64,000 bases of DNA from Archangium gephyra. Its GTDB lineage: Bacteria > Myxococcota > Myxococcia > Myxococcales > Myxococcaceae. Numbering within the stretch: position 1 is the first letter of the stretch; the number at the start of each line of letters is the position of its first letter. The position numbers were made by a program, and so were the translations under genes. Under the pieces are notes generated by a model. That model was not told the origin of the DNA and made no database searches. It worked only from the letters and a program-made list of their open reading frames with translations. The stretch lies in contig NZ_CP011509.1 of NCBI RefSeq assembly GCF_001027285.1, positions 732,501-796,500 on the forward strand, read 5' to 3'. Positions 12,118 to 21,327 of this stretch are shown piece by piece.

Positions 12118-13485
12118 GTGAGGCGTGGCTGGGCAATGGGAGTCGCCGTGTGTCTGGGGTGGGGGTGCGGAGCGGGGGTGGAGCCACCGGAGCCCCTGAC
12201 GCCCCTGGCGAGCCAGGCACTGGAGACGCGGGTGGAGCGCGGGGCCACGCGTCAGGTGCGAGCGGTGGAGGGCCCGGTCTTCGGCTGGACGGTGAGCGTG
12301 GACCGGGCGGGCAACGCCTTCGTGTCCCTGGCGTACGAGCGGAGCGGGGTGGAGCTCGGGGGAGGCGCGCTGCCGGGGGACGCGGGGCTGGCGTTGGCGA
12401 AGTACGCGCCGGACGGCACGCACGTGTGGTCCCTGGGCTTTCCCACGTACCACGGCGCCAGGCCGAGGGTATCGGCGATGGTGGCGGATGGAGCGGGCAA
12501 CCTCTACATCGCGGGCGAGCACCGGGAGCCCACGCTGAGCCTCGGGGGGGAGCCGCTGCCGCCGGGACCCTTCCTGGCGAAGTACGGGCCGGACGGCACG
12601 CACGTGTGGTCACGCACGACGGGGTTTCCGGGGGTGCAACTGCTGCCGGCCGGGGCGCTGGCGGTGGACGAGCGCCGGGGCCAGCTCGTGGTGGCGGTGG
12701 ACTTCCTGGACAAGGGCCAGCCGCTCGGCGCCGCGCTGGTGGGCCGGGTGCAGGCGGAAGACGGAAGGGTGCTCGTGCTGAGTCCGGTGGTGCGCCGGGG
12801 CCAGCTGTCGGTGAAGTCGCTGGCGCTGGAGCCCTCGGGGCACATCTCGCTGGCGGGCTATTTCGTGGGTGAGGTGGACCTGGGTGGAGGCGTGCTGTCC
12901 ACGACGAAGGCCCGCAGTCCGTTCGTGGCGCGCTTCACGCCGGAGATGCGGCACGTGTGGTCGCGAGGGCTGGGGGAGGCGGAGGGGACGGCGACGGGAG
13001 TGGCGGTGGAGCCCAAACGGGTGCTCGTGGTGGGCGAGTACACGGGAAGCATCGCGTTCCGGGGGCGGGCGGAGTGGGCGGAGGGCAAGGACGGCTTCGT
13101 GGCCGCGTACGCTCCGACGGGCGGGGAGTTGTGGATGCGCCACTTCGGGGAGAGCGCGACGGGGGTGGCGGTGGACGAGGAGAACCGGGTGGTGGTGACG
13201 GGGCAGTACCGGCCGGGAGACAGCGTGGGAGGGCCGCGACTGCCGTGGCGGGAGGGAGGCACGCCGGACAACCACCTCTACGTGGTGAAGCTCTACCGGG
13301 GCTCGGGGGGACACGAGTGGTCACGAGGACTCGTGTCCGAGGGCGAGCTGCGCGCGGGAGGGCTGGCGGTGACACGCAAGGGCGAGGCGGTGTTGCTGCC
13401 GGGAGTGGAGGGAGCGGCGGACGTAGGCCACGGTCCGCGCACCGTGCCCCCGGACTCCGCCCTGTTGCTCCGGTTGGTCCGCTAA
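12118..13485 (+). CDS. Putative SBBP-like repeat lipoprotein
   Basis: About 455 residues if translation begins at the GTG, which follows GCGAGGGGGG. An ATG six codons later is possible, and the open frame upstream to 11935 looks non-coding. A short hydrophobic segment ending in LGWGCGAG is a likely lipobox, so the mature protein would be lipidated. The body carries repeats of about 60-80 residues with the pattern FLAKYGPDGTHVWSR and VAVDxxGxVVVxG, as in SBBP/beta-propeller repeat proteins common in myxobacteria. It ends at a hairpin repeat. No enzyme motif was found. The role is probably extracellular or surface binding. Confidence 0.78.
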   Translation: MRRGWAMGVAVCLGWGCGAGVEPPEPLTPLASQALETRVERGATRQVRAVEGPVFGWTVSVDRAGNAFVSLAYERSGVELGGGALPGDAGLALAKYAPDGTHVWSLGFPTYHGARPRVSAMVADGAGNLYIAGEHREPTLSLGGEPLPPGPFLAKYGPDGTHVWSRTTGFPGVQLLPAGALAVDERRGQLVVAVDFLDKGQPLGAALVGRVQAEDGRVLVLSPVVRRGQLSVKSLALEPSGHISLAGYFVGEVDLGGGVLSTTKARSPFVARFTPEMRHVWSRGLGEAEGTATGVAVEPKRVLVVGEYTGSIAFRGRAEWAEGKDGFVAAYAPTGGELWMRHFGESATGVAVDEENRVVVTGQYRPGDSVGGPRLPWREGGTPDNHLYVVKLYRGSGGHEWSRGLVSEGELRAGGLAVTRKGEAVLLPGVEGAADVGHGPRTVPPDSALLLRLVR

Positions 13486-13488
13486 CCT

Positions 13489-13544
13489 CCCCTCTCCCCT
13501 CGGGAGAGGGACGGGGTGAGGGTATCCGGATCCCGGGTTGCCCC
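13489..13544 (+). repeat. Dispersed hairpin repeat, copy 3
   Basis: Core identical to copy 1, including the CCTCGG-type loop edge, with tail GGATCCCGGGTTGCCCC. It fills the 63-base gap between two convergent genes almost completely, beginning four bases after the propeller-lipoprotein stop codon and ending just before the esterase stop. Confidence 0.92.
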
Positions 13545-13548
13545 TGTC

Positions 13549-14688
13549 TCAGAACCCGAGGCTCTCGATGAACGGAGCGAGCTCCTCGGCCATCTTCGCG
13601 TGGGACTCGTTGGTGGGGTGCCAGTCCTCGCCGTAGGGGTCCCCGACGATGGGGGTATAGGCGAAGTAGAAGACGTGCTCCGGGTCTCCCACGGACTCGA
13701 CCATCTCGCTGACGTACTCCTGCATCTTGGTCCAGTGCTGGCGGCCGGCCGGGTAGTTGTCGTTCATCATCGGCCCCACGGAGCAGATGATCTTCGCGTC
13801 CGGGTAGTACTCGCGCAGCTGCAGGACGAAGGTCTTGTAGGCGTCCTTGAACTTCTCTTCATCGGGGGCGGTCGGGAGCTTGTCCTCACCGAGCACGTTG
13901 AAGTCGTTGTTGCCCAGGTTGATGACGATGACGTCGGGCTTGTAATACGCGGGGTTCCAGAGGGGCTTCTCCTCATCGGGGTAGATGCGCGTGTAGAGGT
14001 AGGGGAAGGCCCTGCCCTCCGTGGAGCCATCGAGGTTGCGGTAGACGCCGGTGCCGGAGATGCAGGTGGTGACGGCCTCGGCGTTGAACCGGCGGCCGAG
14101 GATCGAGCCGTAGGCCTGGGAGATGTCCTCGTTCTTCGAGTGGTAGCCGGTATTGGGCTCGGTGTAGGTGGGGGCGTAGATGTCCGCCTCGTTGCCGTAG
14201 CCGCAGGTGATGGAGTCGCCGATGAACTCGAACCGCTTCTCGGGCCAGGCGGGTGCATCCAACAGGTCGCCCTGGAGGCTCACGCCGAGGAAGGTGACCT
14301 TTCCGGCATAGGGTTCGGTGCGCTTGACGAGCTCCACGAGGTGCTCGCCCCGGGGGAGGTTGCGGGCGCCGCGCAGCAGGTTGCGTCCGCGCTTGAGCTG
14401 CACCTTGGCCTCGGTCTTCCCGTCGACGATGACGTTGACCCAGTTGGTGTGCTCGTCGCCGCCGGTGCCATGGTCCTCGAAGGCCACGTCCACGCCGGTG
14501 CAGTTGCACCGGAAGCGGACGGTGACACCCGAGTGGGCATACGTGGGGCCATTCTCGGTGGACCAGTCCATGCGGCCGACGTGCTGCAACCGCTTGTCAT
14601 CGGGGGCGAAGTCGAACCAGGGATCGAAGGGCTCACAGCCGGCCATGATGAGGACGGGCAGCAGCCAGGAAAGACGGAAGCGGCTCAT
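13549..14688 (-). CDS. SGNH-hydrolase lipoprotein, CE2-like carbohydrate esterase
   Basis: 379 residues. A lipoprotein signal (LSWLLPVLIMAGC, Cys about residue 18) precedes a beta-sandwich region (about 35-145) like the N-terminal jelly roll of carbohydrate esterase family 2. The SGNH domain follows: block I FIGDSITCGYGN (S159), block III INLGNNDFN, and block V EDWHPTNESH (D355, H357), so the Ser-Asp-His residues are intact. CE2 enzymes deacetylate xylan or other glycans. The protein probably acts on extracellular polysaccharide while anchored to the envelope. It overlaps no neighbour. The 207-base gap upstream is shared with the divergent UspA gene. Confidence 0.9.
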   Translation of the reverse strand: MSRFRLSWLLPVLIMAGCEPFDPWFDFAPDDKRLQHVGRMDWSTENGPTYAHSGVTVRFRCNCTGVDVAFEDHGTGGDEHTNWVNVIVDGKTEAKVQLKRGRNLLRGARNLPRGEHLVELVKRTEPYAGKVTFLGVSLQGDLLDAPAWPEKRFEFIGDSITCGYGNEADIYAPTYTEPNTGYHSKNEDISQAYGSILGRRFNAEAVTTCISGTGVYRNLDGSTEGRAFPYLYTRIYPDEEKPLWNPAYYKPDVIVINLGNNDFNVLGEDKLPTAPDEEKFKDAYKTFVLQLREYYPDAKIICSVGPMMNDNYPAGRQHWTKMQEYVSEMVESVGDPEHVFYFAYTPIVGDPYGEDWHPTNESHAKMAEELAPFIESLGF

Positions 14689-14895
14689 GCGTGTCTCCTC
14701 CTACGGGAGGCGAGTATTGCCCGGGGGGTGGGGGGCGTCACTCGCGCGAGCCTGACTATCCAGCGGGCAGGTGCAGGAATTGCGTGGGAGTGAAGCGAGC
14801 GCAGCATTTGCGCCGCGGGTGCGGGTGCTCCCGAGGGAGCGGGGGTGGGAATGGCCATTGCACCAGGGAGGGGAGACCTGACCTGGAGTGGAACC

Positions 14896-15348
14896 ATGAA
14901 CAAGATTCAGCGAATCCTCGTACCGGTGGACTTCTCGGAGACGTCGAAGCGGGCGCTCGAGTACGCGCACCAGTTCATCAGCCGTTTCGATGCGAAGCTG
15001 GACGTGCTGCACGTGTGGCGCCCGTCCGAGTACGCGGGGGACGAGATGGTGGTGCTGACGCGCAGCGAGCCGGAGCTGACGTTGTCCACGTACCTGCGCA
15101 ACCACGCGGACCAGCAGCTCTCGGCGTTCCTCGAGAACGTGCCGCACTCCAAGCAGATGTTGGAGTCGGGCGAGCCGGCGCACGTCATCGCGAAGGTGGC
15201 GGGCGAGGGCGGGTATGACCTCATCATCATGGGCACGCACGGGCGCACGGGCCTGTCGCACCTGATGATGGGCAGCGTGGCGGAGAAGGTGGTGCGGCTG
15301 GCGCCCTGCCCGGTGCTGACGTTCCGCGCGCCGGCGGAGAAGAAGTAG
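14896..15348 (+). CDS. Universal stress protein, UspA family
   Basis: 150 residues with the full UspA fold pattern: N-terminal IQRILVPVDFSETSKRALEYA, a central LDVLHVW strand, and the C-terminal ATP-binding signature GTHGRTGLSHLMMGSVAEKVVR (starting at residue 113) followed by CPVLTFR. This G-x2-G-x9-G(S/T) pattern marks the nucleotide-binding subgroup. The ATG at 14896 is preceded by GGAGTGGA; an in-frame ATG at 14845 gives a leader without family similarity. It is probably a cytoplasmic stress or energy-state protein. Monocistronic and divergent from the esterase. Confidence 0.94.
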   Translation: MNKIQRILVPVDFSETSKRALEYAHQFISRFDAKLDVLHVWRPSEYAGDEMVVLTRSEPELTLSTYLRNHADQQLSAFLENVPHSKQMLESGEPAHVIAKVAGEGGYDLIIMGTHGRTGLSHLMMGSVAEKVVRLAPCPVLTFRAPAEKK

Positions 15349-15538
15349 GGCCGGGGGGTAGGCGGGGCCGGGCGGGGGGCGCGGCGATGTCCGAGGAGCC
15401 GGAACCCGTACCGGTGGTGAAGGACGAGCCGCCGAGGCCAGCCGGGGAGAGGCGCGAGTCACGCGGAGCACCGAGGTGCTTGCGAGGAAGCGCTCGCGGA
15501 ACGAGAGTGCAGGCCCCCTCTCCTCCCGGAGTCACGAC

Positions 15539-16993
15539 GTGCCCTCGTCCCTCCCGCTGTCCGCCGCGCTCCTGTCCCTGCTCACCGCCGCGCCCAAGAC
15601 GCCGGCCCCGGCCCCGGCGGCCGTGACGGGCCCCTCGCCGCAGGTGGCGGAGCGGCTCATTGGCGCGGCGCTCACCGAGGGCCACGCGTACGCGCGGCTG
15701 GCGGAGCTGACGGATGGGATTGGGCCGCGGCTGTCGGGGACGGAGGGGGAGAAGGCGGCGGTGCAGTGGGCGAAGCGGAGCTTCGAGGCGGATGGGGTGA
15801 AGGTGTGGCTGGAGCCGGTGAAGGTGCCGCGCTGGGTGCGAGGGGAGGAGAGCGGGCGGGTGCTGGGCTCGGAGCGGTTCCGGGAGCACCCGCTGGCGCT
15901 GATGGCGCTGGGCGGGAGCGTGGGCACGCCGGCGGAGGGGCTGACGGCAGAGGTCATCGAGGTGCGCTCGCTGGAGGAGGTGGCGGCGCTGGGGGAGAAG
16001 GTGAAGGGGAAGGTGGTGCTCTTCAACCACTCGATGGCGGTGGCGGCGGACTACGGCAAGGCGGCGGGGCTGAGGACGCGAGGCGCGTCGGTGGCGGCGA
16101 AGGCGGGGGCGGTGGGGATGTTGGTGCGCTCGCTGGCCACGGCGACGCTGCGCTCACCGCACACGGGGGCGATGCGTTACGACGAGGACGGGCCGCGGAT
16201 TCCGGCGGCGGCGGTGTCGGTGGAGGACGCGGAGCTGCTGCACCGGCTGTTGGCGGGAGGGCCGGTGAAGGTGGAGCTGAAGCTGGGGTGTCAGACGCTG
16301 CCGGACGTGGACTCCTTCAACGTGGTGGCGGAAGTGCCGGGCCGGGAGAAGCCCAAGGAGGTGGTGCTGCTGGGAGCGCACCTGGACTCATGGGACGTGG
16401 GGACGGGGGCGCACGATGACGGGGCGGGGGTGGTGATGGTGATGGAGGCGGCGAGGCTGCTGGGGAAGCTGAAGCCGGCGCCGAGGAGGACGGTGCGGGT
16501 GGTGCTGTTCGCGAACGAGGAGAACGGGCTGAAGGGCGGGCGGGCGTACGCGGAGGCGCATGCGGGGGAGCTGGCGAACCACGTGGCGGCGCTGGAGATG
16601 GACTCGGGAGGCTTCAAGCCGCTGGGAGTGGCGCTGCGCGCGGGCCCTGGAGGAGCGGAGCTGGTGGCCCCGTGGCTGAAGCCGCTGGAGGCGCTGGGGG
16701 CGGGGAGCATTTTGCAGGGGGACGCGGGAGGGGCGGACATTTCACCGCTGCTGCCGGCGCGGGTGCCGTTCGTGGGGGTGAGGGTGGACAGCAGCCGGTA
16801 CTTCGACGTGCACCACTCGGAGGCGGACACGCTGGACAAGGTGGATCCGAAGGATCTGGCGCAGGCGACGGCGGCGGTGGCGTGGGTGGGCTACGTGCTG
16901 GCGGAGGTGCCGGGGGTGCTGCCGCGTCCCGAGGCCCCGCCGGCGGAGGCGCCGAAGTCGCCGGCCGCCACACCGAAGCCCTCGGCACCGTGA
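15539..16993 (+). CDS. Secreted M28-family zinc peptidase with PA domain
   Basis: 484 residues from a GTG with CGGAG upstream. An alternative in-frame ATG at 15476 would add 21 polar residues before the hydrophobic segment and is less likely. A signal peptide (LPLSAALLSLLTAAP) precedes a prodomain and a protease-associated insert (about 110-225). The catalytic domain follows with AHLDSWDVGTGAHDDGAG (first zinc His near 281, bridging Asp near 290), NEENGLKGG (catalytic Glu/ligand near 325), EMDSGG, and a late HHSEADTLDKVD. All five metal ligands of M28 aminopeptidases appear present. It likely trims peptides outside the cytoplasm, fitting a predatory lifestyle. A Pro/Ala-rich tail of about 25 residues ends the protein. 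Confidence 0.92.
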   Translation: MPSSLPLSAALLSLLTAAPKTPAPAPAAVTGPSPQVAERLIGAALTEGHAYARLAELTDGIGPRLSGTEGEKAAVQWAKRSFEADGVKVWLEPVKVPRWVRGEESGRVLGSERFREHPLALMALGGSVGTPAEGLTAEVIEVRSLEEVAALGEKVKGKVVLFNHSMAVAADYGKAAGLRTRGASVAAKAGAVGMLVRSLATATLRSPHTGAMRYDEDGPRIPAAAVSVEDAELLHRLLAGGPVKVELKLGCQTLPDVDSFNVVAEVPGREKPKEVVLLGAHLDSWDVGTGAHDDGAGVVMVMEAARLLGKLKPAPRRTVRVVLFANEENGLKGGRAYAEAHAGELANHVAALEMDSGGFKPLGVALRAGPGGAELVAPWLKPLEALGAGSILQGDAGGADISPLLPARVPFVGVRVDSSRYFDVHHSEADTLDKVDPKDLAQATAAVAWVGYVLAEVPGVLPRPEAPPAEAPKSPAATPKPSAP

Positions 16994-17045
16994 GCCCGGA
17001 GCGAACCATCGCCCCAGTTCCCCATCTTCCCAGTGAGCCCAATAT

Positions 17046-17098
17046 CCCCTCGCCCTCCGGGAGAGGGACGGGGTGAGGGTATCGAGCCCCGCGGGTTC
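17046..17098 (+). repeat. Dispersed hairpin repeat, copy 4
   Basis: Same core with one arm change (CCCTCGCCC against GGGAGAGGG), then ACGGGGTGAGGGTATCGAGCCCCGCGGGTT. It lies between two genes on the same strand, downstream of the M28 peptidase and 25 bases before the next ATG, so here it could affect the leader of the following mRNA. Confidence 0.88.
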
Positions 17099-17123
17099 GC
17101 CACCCAGTCCCCGAGAGAGAACC

Positions 17124-17498
17124 ATGAGCAACGAAGCGGATCCGGAGGATCGCCGGACGCCCCGGGAGAGCCGGCTGAAGCAGGAGCACCGCGAGTCCAT
17201 CCTGAGCGCGCTCAAGGAGGTGCACGAGCGTGTGCACGCGTCCCAGCCAGAGGGCTCGAGTCCCAAGTTGTCACAGGGCTGGGTGGACCGGCGAAGACTG
17301 CTGCTGGTGGATCTGGCGTTGCACCTGTGTGAGGAGGCGGTGAAGGGGGAGACGGTGGGGACGAGGGAGTTGGCGGAGAAGGTGCACTCGGTGCTGTACG
17401 TGGCGAAGGACCTGGCGCCGGGGCACGCATTGGAGAAGGCGGCGGAGCTGGTGCTCGAGGCGCTCGGGGAAGGGGACCCGGACGCGCACGTGGATTGA
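17124..17498 (+). CDS. Small hypothetical protein
   Basis: 124 residues from an ATG preceded by GAGAGAGA. The frame is open 17 codons further up, through the hairpin repeat, but that part is probably untranslated. The protein is highly charged and predicted mostly alpha-helical: a polar N-terminus (SNEADPEDRRTPRESRLKQEHRES), a heptad-like stretch ILSALKEVHERVHA, then WVDRRRLLLVDLALHLCEEAVKGE and a helical C-terminus. There is no signal peptide or metal motif. It is not assigned to a known family. It sits between two hairpin-repeat copies. Confidence 0.65.
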   Translation: MSNEADPEDRRTPRESRLKQEHRESILSALKEVHERVHASQPEGSSPKLSQGWVDRRRLLLVDLALHLCEEAVKGETVGTRELAEKVHSVLYVAKDLAPGHALEKAAELVLEALGEGDPDAHVD

Positions 17499-17500
17499 CG

Positions 17501-17560
17501 CGGGTTCAACCCGGGAGGTCCGATACCCTCACCCCGTCCCTCTCCCGGGGGAGAGGGGAG
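17501..17560 (-). repeat. Dispersed hairpin repeat, copy 5 (inverted)
   Basis: The reverse-complement orientation of the family: GATACCCTCACCCCGT followed by CCCTCTCCC, loop, GGGAGAGGG. The outer GGGTTCAACCCGGG part also has palindromic character. It lies between the convergent hypothetical and amidase genes, starting three bases after a stop codon. Confidence 0.9.
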
Positions 17561-17603
17561 GGCGCACGGAATGTGTGCGGAATGCGCGCGGAATGCGCGC
17601 GGC

Positions 17604-19055
17604 TCAGAATCCCGGAGGCTTGCGGAACGAGCCGGTCACATGGGCAAGAGACTCGGAGAGGGCGAGCAATTCCTCATCGAGCCACCGGCGGCCGACGACC
17701 TGGATGCCCAGCGGGAGCGGTGAATCCACCAACTGGGTGAGGGGCAGCACGACGACGGGGTGGCCGGTGAGGTTGAACACGGAAGTGAACCCGGCCGTAC
17801 CGGCCATATAGGGCACGCGCTGCTCATCCACTTCAATCCACTCGCCGCTGGGCCGGTGGGTGAAGGCCTGTCCGACGGAGACGGGGCACAGCCAGGCATC
17901 CCAGTCGGACAGGAAGGACTCGACCTGTCCGGTGAAGCGGTCGCGGATGGCGAGCGCTTCGATGTACTCGGGCATCTCGATCTGCATTCCGCGGATGACG
18001 CCGCGGTTGAGGGTGGCCTCGCCGCGCATGGCGTTGAAGCGGACGCTGATGGCGAAGCGGAAGAGGAAGGGCATCTCGGAGCCGATCTCCGCGCCGAGCA
18101 CGCGGCCCCACACTTCCCACAGCTCGTCGTAGTTGATGCCCTTGGGAGCGGCGCGCTCCACGCGGCAGCCGAGCCCCTCCAGGGTCCGCGCGAGCTTCTC
18201 CATGGCGGCGCGCGTCTCGCGGGTGACGGGCAGGCCGCCGAAATCATCCGTCCAGGCGATGCGGTAGTGACGCGGCTCGCGCGGGGGCACGTCGCGCACG
18301 GGCAGCGGGGGCACGTCGAAGTCCTCGTCATCCGGCCCGGCGAGCAGCTTGAGCCCGAGCCGCAAGTCCTCCACGGAGCGGGCGAGCGGCCCGGCGGCGC
18401 CCTCGTAGCGCACGCCGCGAGGACGGCCCGGCAGCGGCGGAATGTGGCCGGAGATGGGGACGCGGTGCTCGGTGGGTTTGAAGCCGAACACCCCGCAGTA
18501 GTGCGAGGGGACGCGGATGGAGCCGCCGAGGTCGCTGCCCACCTCGAAGGGGGACATGCCCGCGGCGACGGCGGCCGCGCCCCCGCCGGTACTGCCCCCG
18601 GGCGTGCGCGACAAATCCCAGGGGTTGCTGGCGCGGCCGAAGAGGTGCCCACTCGTCTGCAAGTCCAACGTGAGGGTGGGCAGGTTCGACTTGCCCAGGA
18701 GGATGCCGCCGGCGGCCTTGAGGCGGGCCACGACGGTGGCGTCGTGCGAGGGGATGTGGTGGCGCAGCCGCTTGTAGCTGCTGGTGGTGCGCACCCCGGC
18801 CGTCATGAACGAGTCCTTGATGGTGATGGGCACCCCATGCAGGGGCCCCCAGGACTCGCCGCGGGCGGTGGCCTCATCGGCCTGGAGGGCGCGCTCGCGG
18901 GCGCGCTCCTCGTCGAGCGTGATGAGGGCATTGAGGCGCGCGTTGTGCCGGGCCACCTGGGCGAGGTGGGCGTCCAGCAGTTCCCGGGCCGACACCTCGC
19001 GCGCGCGTATCAGGGCCGCGAGGCGGTGGGCCGGAAGGAAGTGGAGTTCCTGCAT
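17604..19055 (-). CDS. Amidase-signature family hydrolase
   Basis: 483 residues from an ATG preceded by GGAGGA; a start 15 codons earlier is in frame but lacks a ribosome-binding site. The amidase signature is complete: catalytic Lys in PITIKDSF, the Gly/Ser-rich PGGSTGGGAAAVAAG with the cis-Ser, and SDLGGSIRVPSHYCGVFGFKPT with the nucleophile Ser. These enzymes cleave carboxamides, from glutamine in transamidation to small xenobiotic amides. No gatB or gatC gene is adjacent, so GatA is unlikely; the C-terminal part (GTAGFTSVFNLTGHPVVVLP) also fits stand-alone amidases. No signal peptide, hence cytoplasmic. Substrate unknown. Confidence 0.93.
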   Translation of the reverse strand: MQELHFLPAHRLAALIRAREVSARELLDAHLAQVARHNARLNALITLDEERARERALQADEATARGESWGPLHGVPITIKDSFMTAGVRTTSSYKRLRHHIPSHDATVVARLKAAGGILLGKSNLPTLTLDLQTSGHLFGRASNPWDLSRTPGGSTGGGAAAVAAGMSPFEVGSDLGGSIRVPSHYCGVFGFKPTEHRVPISGHIPPLPGRPRGVRYEGAAGPLARSVEDLRLGLKLLAGPDDEDFDVPPLPVRDVPPREPRHYRIAWTDDFGGLPVTRETRAAMEKLARTLEGLGCRVERAAPKGINYDELWEVWGRVLGAEIGSEMPFLFRFAISVRFNAMRGEATLNRGVIRGMQIEMPEYIEALAIRDRFTGQVESFLSDWDAWLCPVSVGQAFTHRPSGEWIEVDEQRVPYMAGTAGFTSVFNLTGHPVVVLPLTQLVDSPLPLGIQVVGRRWLDEELLALSESLAHVTGSFRKPPGF

Positions 19056-19321
19056 AAGGCGCCGTCCTCCGCGCAATGTGCGCTGCGTCGTGGACTCCAA
19101 AAGCTAGACACGGGCCACACCGGCACCGTCATCCACTGCCCGGAAGTGTCTCCGAGCCGTTCACCACATGGCGGAGGGGAAGGGGTGCCCCGTTGGCGGA
19201 GGACACTCGGGGCGGTGGGCGAGGTCACCCGTCACCCGGCGCGGGTCCGAAGCGCACCCCCCGTCAAGCCGTTCCGGTAGCGGGCCGGGTCCACTATCCT
19301 CCCGGCCCCTCAGGAGGACGC

Positions 19322-20110
19322 ATGTCGAGCCAGGAGCCCACGAAGTCCGAGCGCGCGCGCAACTTCATGGCGCTGATGAACCGCATCCGCATCATCGACG
19401 ACGAGGCGGCCGAGCAGGCCCTGCTCGACGAGCTCTCCCGCCCCACCCGTCCCTTCATCCTCTCCTTCCTCAACGCGCACGCGGTGAACCTGGGGTGGAA
19501 TCAGCCAGGGATGCTGGAAGGGCTGTTGCGCTCGGACATGGTGTTGCGCGACGGCATCGGGGTGAAGCTGGGCCTCAAGGCGTTCCAGAGACCGTTCGGG
19601 CTCAACATGAATGGCACGGACTTCATCCCCAAGGTGGCGCGGGCGTACAAGGGCCGGCGGGTGGCGCTCTTCGGGACGCGCTCGCCGTGGCTGGACAACG
19701 CGCGGCGCACGCTCGAGGAGTGGGGGCTGAACGTGGTGGCGAGCCAGGAGGGGTTCGATCCACCGGAGACGTACCTGCGGCTGGCGGCGGAGACGAAGCC
19801 GGAGCTCATCATCATGGCGATGGGCATGCCCAAGCAGGAGGAGGTGTCGGTGAAGCTGCGCGAGGTGCTCACGCACCCGGTGCTCATCGTGAATGGGGGC
19901 GCCATCCTGGACTACATCGGCGGCAAGGTGCCGCGGGCGCCGGTGGTGATGCGGCAGGTGGGGATGGAGTGGCTGTTCCGTCTGGCGGTGGAGCCCAGGC
20001 GCCTCTTCAGCCGCTACGTGCTGGGCATCCCCATCTACTTCGCGCACGTGGCGGAGGTGCGGCGCTCGGGAGAGACGGGAGAGCCGCCGGGCGGCCAAGC
20101 GGTGCGCTAG
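19322..20110 (+). CDS. WecG/TagA/CpsF family glycosyltransferase
   Basis: 262 residues from an ATG with AGGAGG nine bases upstream. Features of the GT26 (WecG/TagA) family: FILSFLNAHAVNLGW, LLRSDMVLRDGIGVKLGLKAF with the conserved DGxG, NMNGTDFIPKVA, the Rossmann-like RRVALFGTRSPWL, ELIIMAMGMPKQE and the late NGGAILDYIGGKVPRAP. Members transfer N-acetylmannosamine-type sugars onto lipid-linked precursors at the inner face of the membrane. It is the first gene of a same-strand set with an acyltransferase-3 and an ATP-grasp gene, suggesting a decorated surface glycan. The long open frame 5' of the ATG has no protein character. Confidence 0.93.
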   Translation: MSSQEPTKSERARNFMALMNRIRIIDDEAAEQALLDELSRPTRPFILSFLNAHAVNLGWNQPGMLEGLLRSDMVLRDGIGVKLGLKAFQRPFGLNMNGTDFIPKVARAYKGRRVALFGTRSPWLDNARRTLEEWGLNVVASQEGFDPPETYLRLAAETKPELIIMAMGMPKQEEVSVKLREVLTHPVLIVNGGAILDYIGGKVPRAPVVMRQVGMEWLFRLAVEPRRLFSRYVLGIPIYFAHVAEVRRSGETGEPPGGQAVR

Positions 20111-20180
20111 CGGGACGGCGCGGACGCTTCCCGCGCACCCCTTGTCGCGAGCGGGGAAACCTGCGTTGCTGAAGGCGCGC

Positions 20181-21305
20181 ATGGAATCCGCCCAGACCGC
20201 CCATCAAGCCTTTCTTCGCACCAAGACCTTCGGAGCCCTGGACGGGCTGCGAGCCCTCGCCATCTTCGCGGTGGTGCTCTACCACGTGCTGGAGGCGCGC
20301 GAGGGGCTGGTGGGACGCTTCTACCTGAGCGTCTCGCTCTTCTTCGCCATCAGCGGCTTCCTCATCACGACGCTGCTGTTGCGCGAGCGGGCCCAGACGG
20401 GGACCATCTCGCTCAAGGGCTTCTACGCGCGGCGCTCGCTGCGCATCTTCCCGCTCTACTACGCGGTGACGGCGCTCTACATCGTGCTGGTGTCCGTGTT
20501 CGAGACGGACATGGTGGTGCGCGGGGCGTTCTTCGACAACGTGAAGTACTACCTCACGTACACGTCGAACTGGTTCATCAACCTGGAAGAAGGGCGCATC
20601 ATCTTCTACTTCGCGTGGTCCATGGCCACCGAGGAGCAGTTCTACCTGCTGTGGCCCTTCGTGGTGCGCTACTTCAAGAGCACGTGGGGCCCGGTGGTGT
20701 TCATGTCGGGGATGCTGGCGGTGGGCATCTTCATGGGCTGGGCGACGAAGACGGGCTTCCTGGACACGCGGCACCTGTGGGTGCGGATTCTGGCGAGCAT
20801 CTCCATCTCGGTGTGCATGGGCTGCCTGTCGGCGTACCTGGTGCACTTCCCCAAGCCCTTCGCGTGGACGTGGAAGGTGTTGGGGCAGGTGTGGAGCGTG
20901 CCGGTGATGGTGGTGTTGGTGTTCCTGGCCATCTACAACTACAACACGCCCTTGTGGCTGTCCTCGCTGCTGCTGACGCTGATGGTCCTCGCAATGTGCA
21001 TCCGGCCCCACCACGTGATGGCGCCGCTCATCGACCACAAGTGGCTGCGCTACGTGGGCTCCATCACGTACGGCATCTACCTGATGCACATGATTTCGCT
21101 GAACATCGTGCGCCGGGTGGTGCCGCACAACCTGGCGCTGTACTACGTGCTGACGCTGGCGCTGAGCATCTTCTTCGCGACGCTGAGCTACCGCTACTTC
21201 GAGAAGCCCTTCCTGAAGCTGAAGGACCGGTTCGACTGGCGCGGGAAGAAGCCGGTGGCCGAGGCGCCGCAGCCGGTGGTGAGCACGCCGGTCAACCCGG
21301 GCTGA
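20181..21305 (+). CDS. Acyltransferase-3 family membrane protein (OafA/YrhL-like)
   Basis: 374 residues with about ten hydrophobic helices. The N-terminal motifs are those of the O-acyltransferase family: FGALDGLRALAIFAVVLYHVLE with the conserved His, then YLSVSLFFAISGFLITTLLLRE and FYARRSLRIFPLYYAV (the RxxR-type arginines). A middle STEEQ-like motif WSMATEEQFYLLWP is also present. Such proteins move acetyl or similar groups onto polysaccharides or lipids at the membrane. The ATG is preceded by GAAGG; an upstream TTG (20142) is possible. It lies 70 bases after the WecG-type gene and 22 bases before the ATP-grasp gene, so probably the middle of one operon. Confidence 0.92.
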   Translation: MESAQTAHQAFLRTKTFGALDGLRALAIFAVVLYHVLEAREGLVGRFYLSVSLFFAISGFLITTLLLRERAQTGTISLKGFYARRSLRIFPLYYAVTALYIVLVSVFETDMVVRGAFFDNVKYYLTYTSNWFINLEEGRIIFYFAWSMATEEQFYLLWPFVVRYFKSTWGPVVFMSGMLAVGIFMGWATKTGFLDTRHLWVRILASISISVCMGCLSAYLVHFPKPFAWTWKVLGQVWSVPVMVVLVFLAIYNYNTPLWLSSLLLTLMVLAMCIRPHHVMAPLIDHKWLRYVGSITYGIYLMHMISLNIVRRVVPHNLALYYVLTLALSIFFATLSYRYFEKPFLKLKDRFDWRGKKPVAEAPQPVVSTPVNPG

Positions 21306-21327
21306 GAGACACGAGGAACCCGACATC

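Noticed and set aside
17046-17123. Start codon of the small hypothetical at 17073 inside the hairpin repeat
   Set aside because: The ATG at 17124 has a better ribosome-binding site and the upstream codons read through a dispersed repeat.
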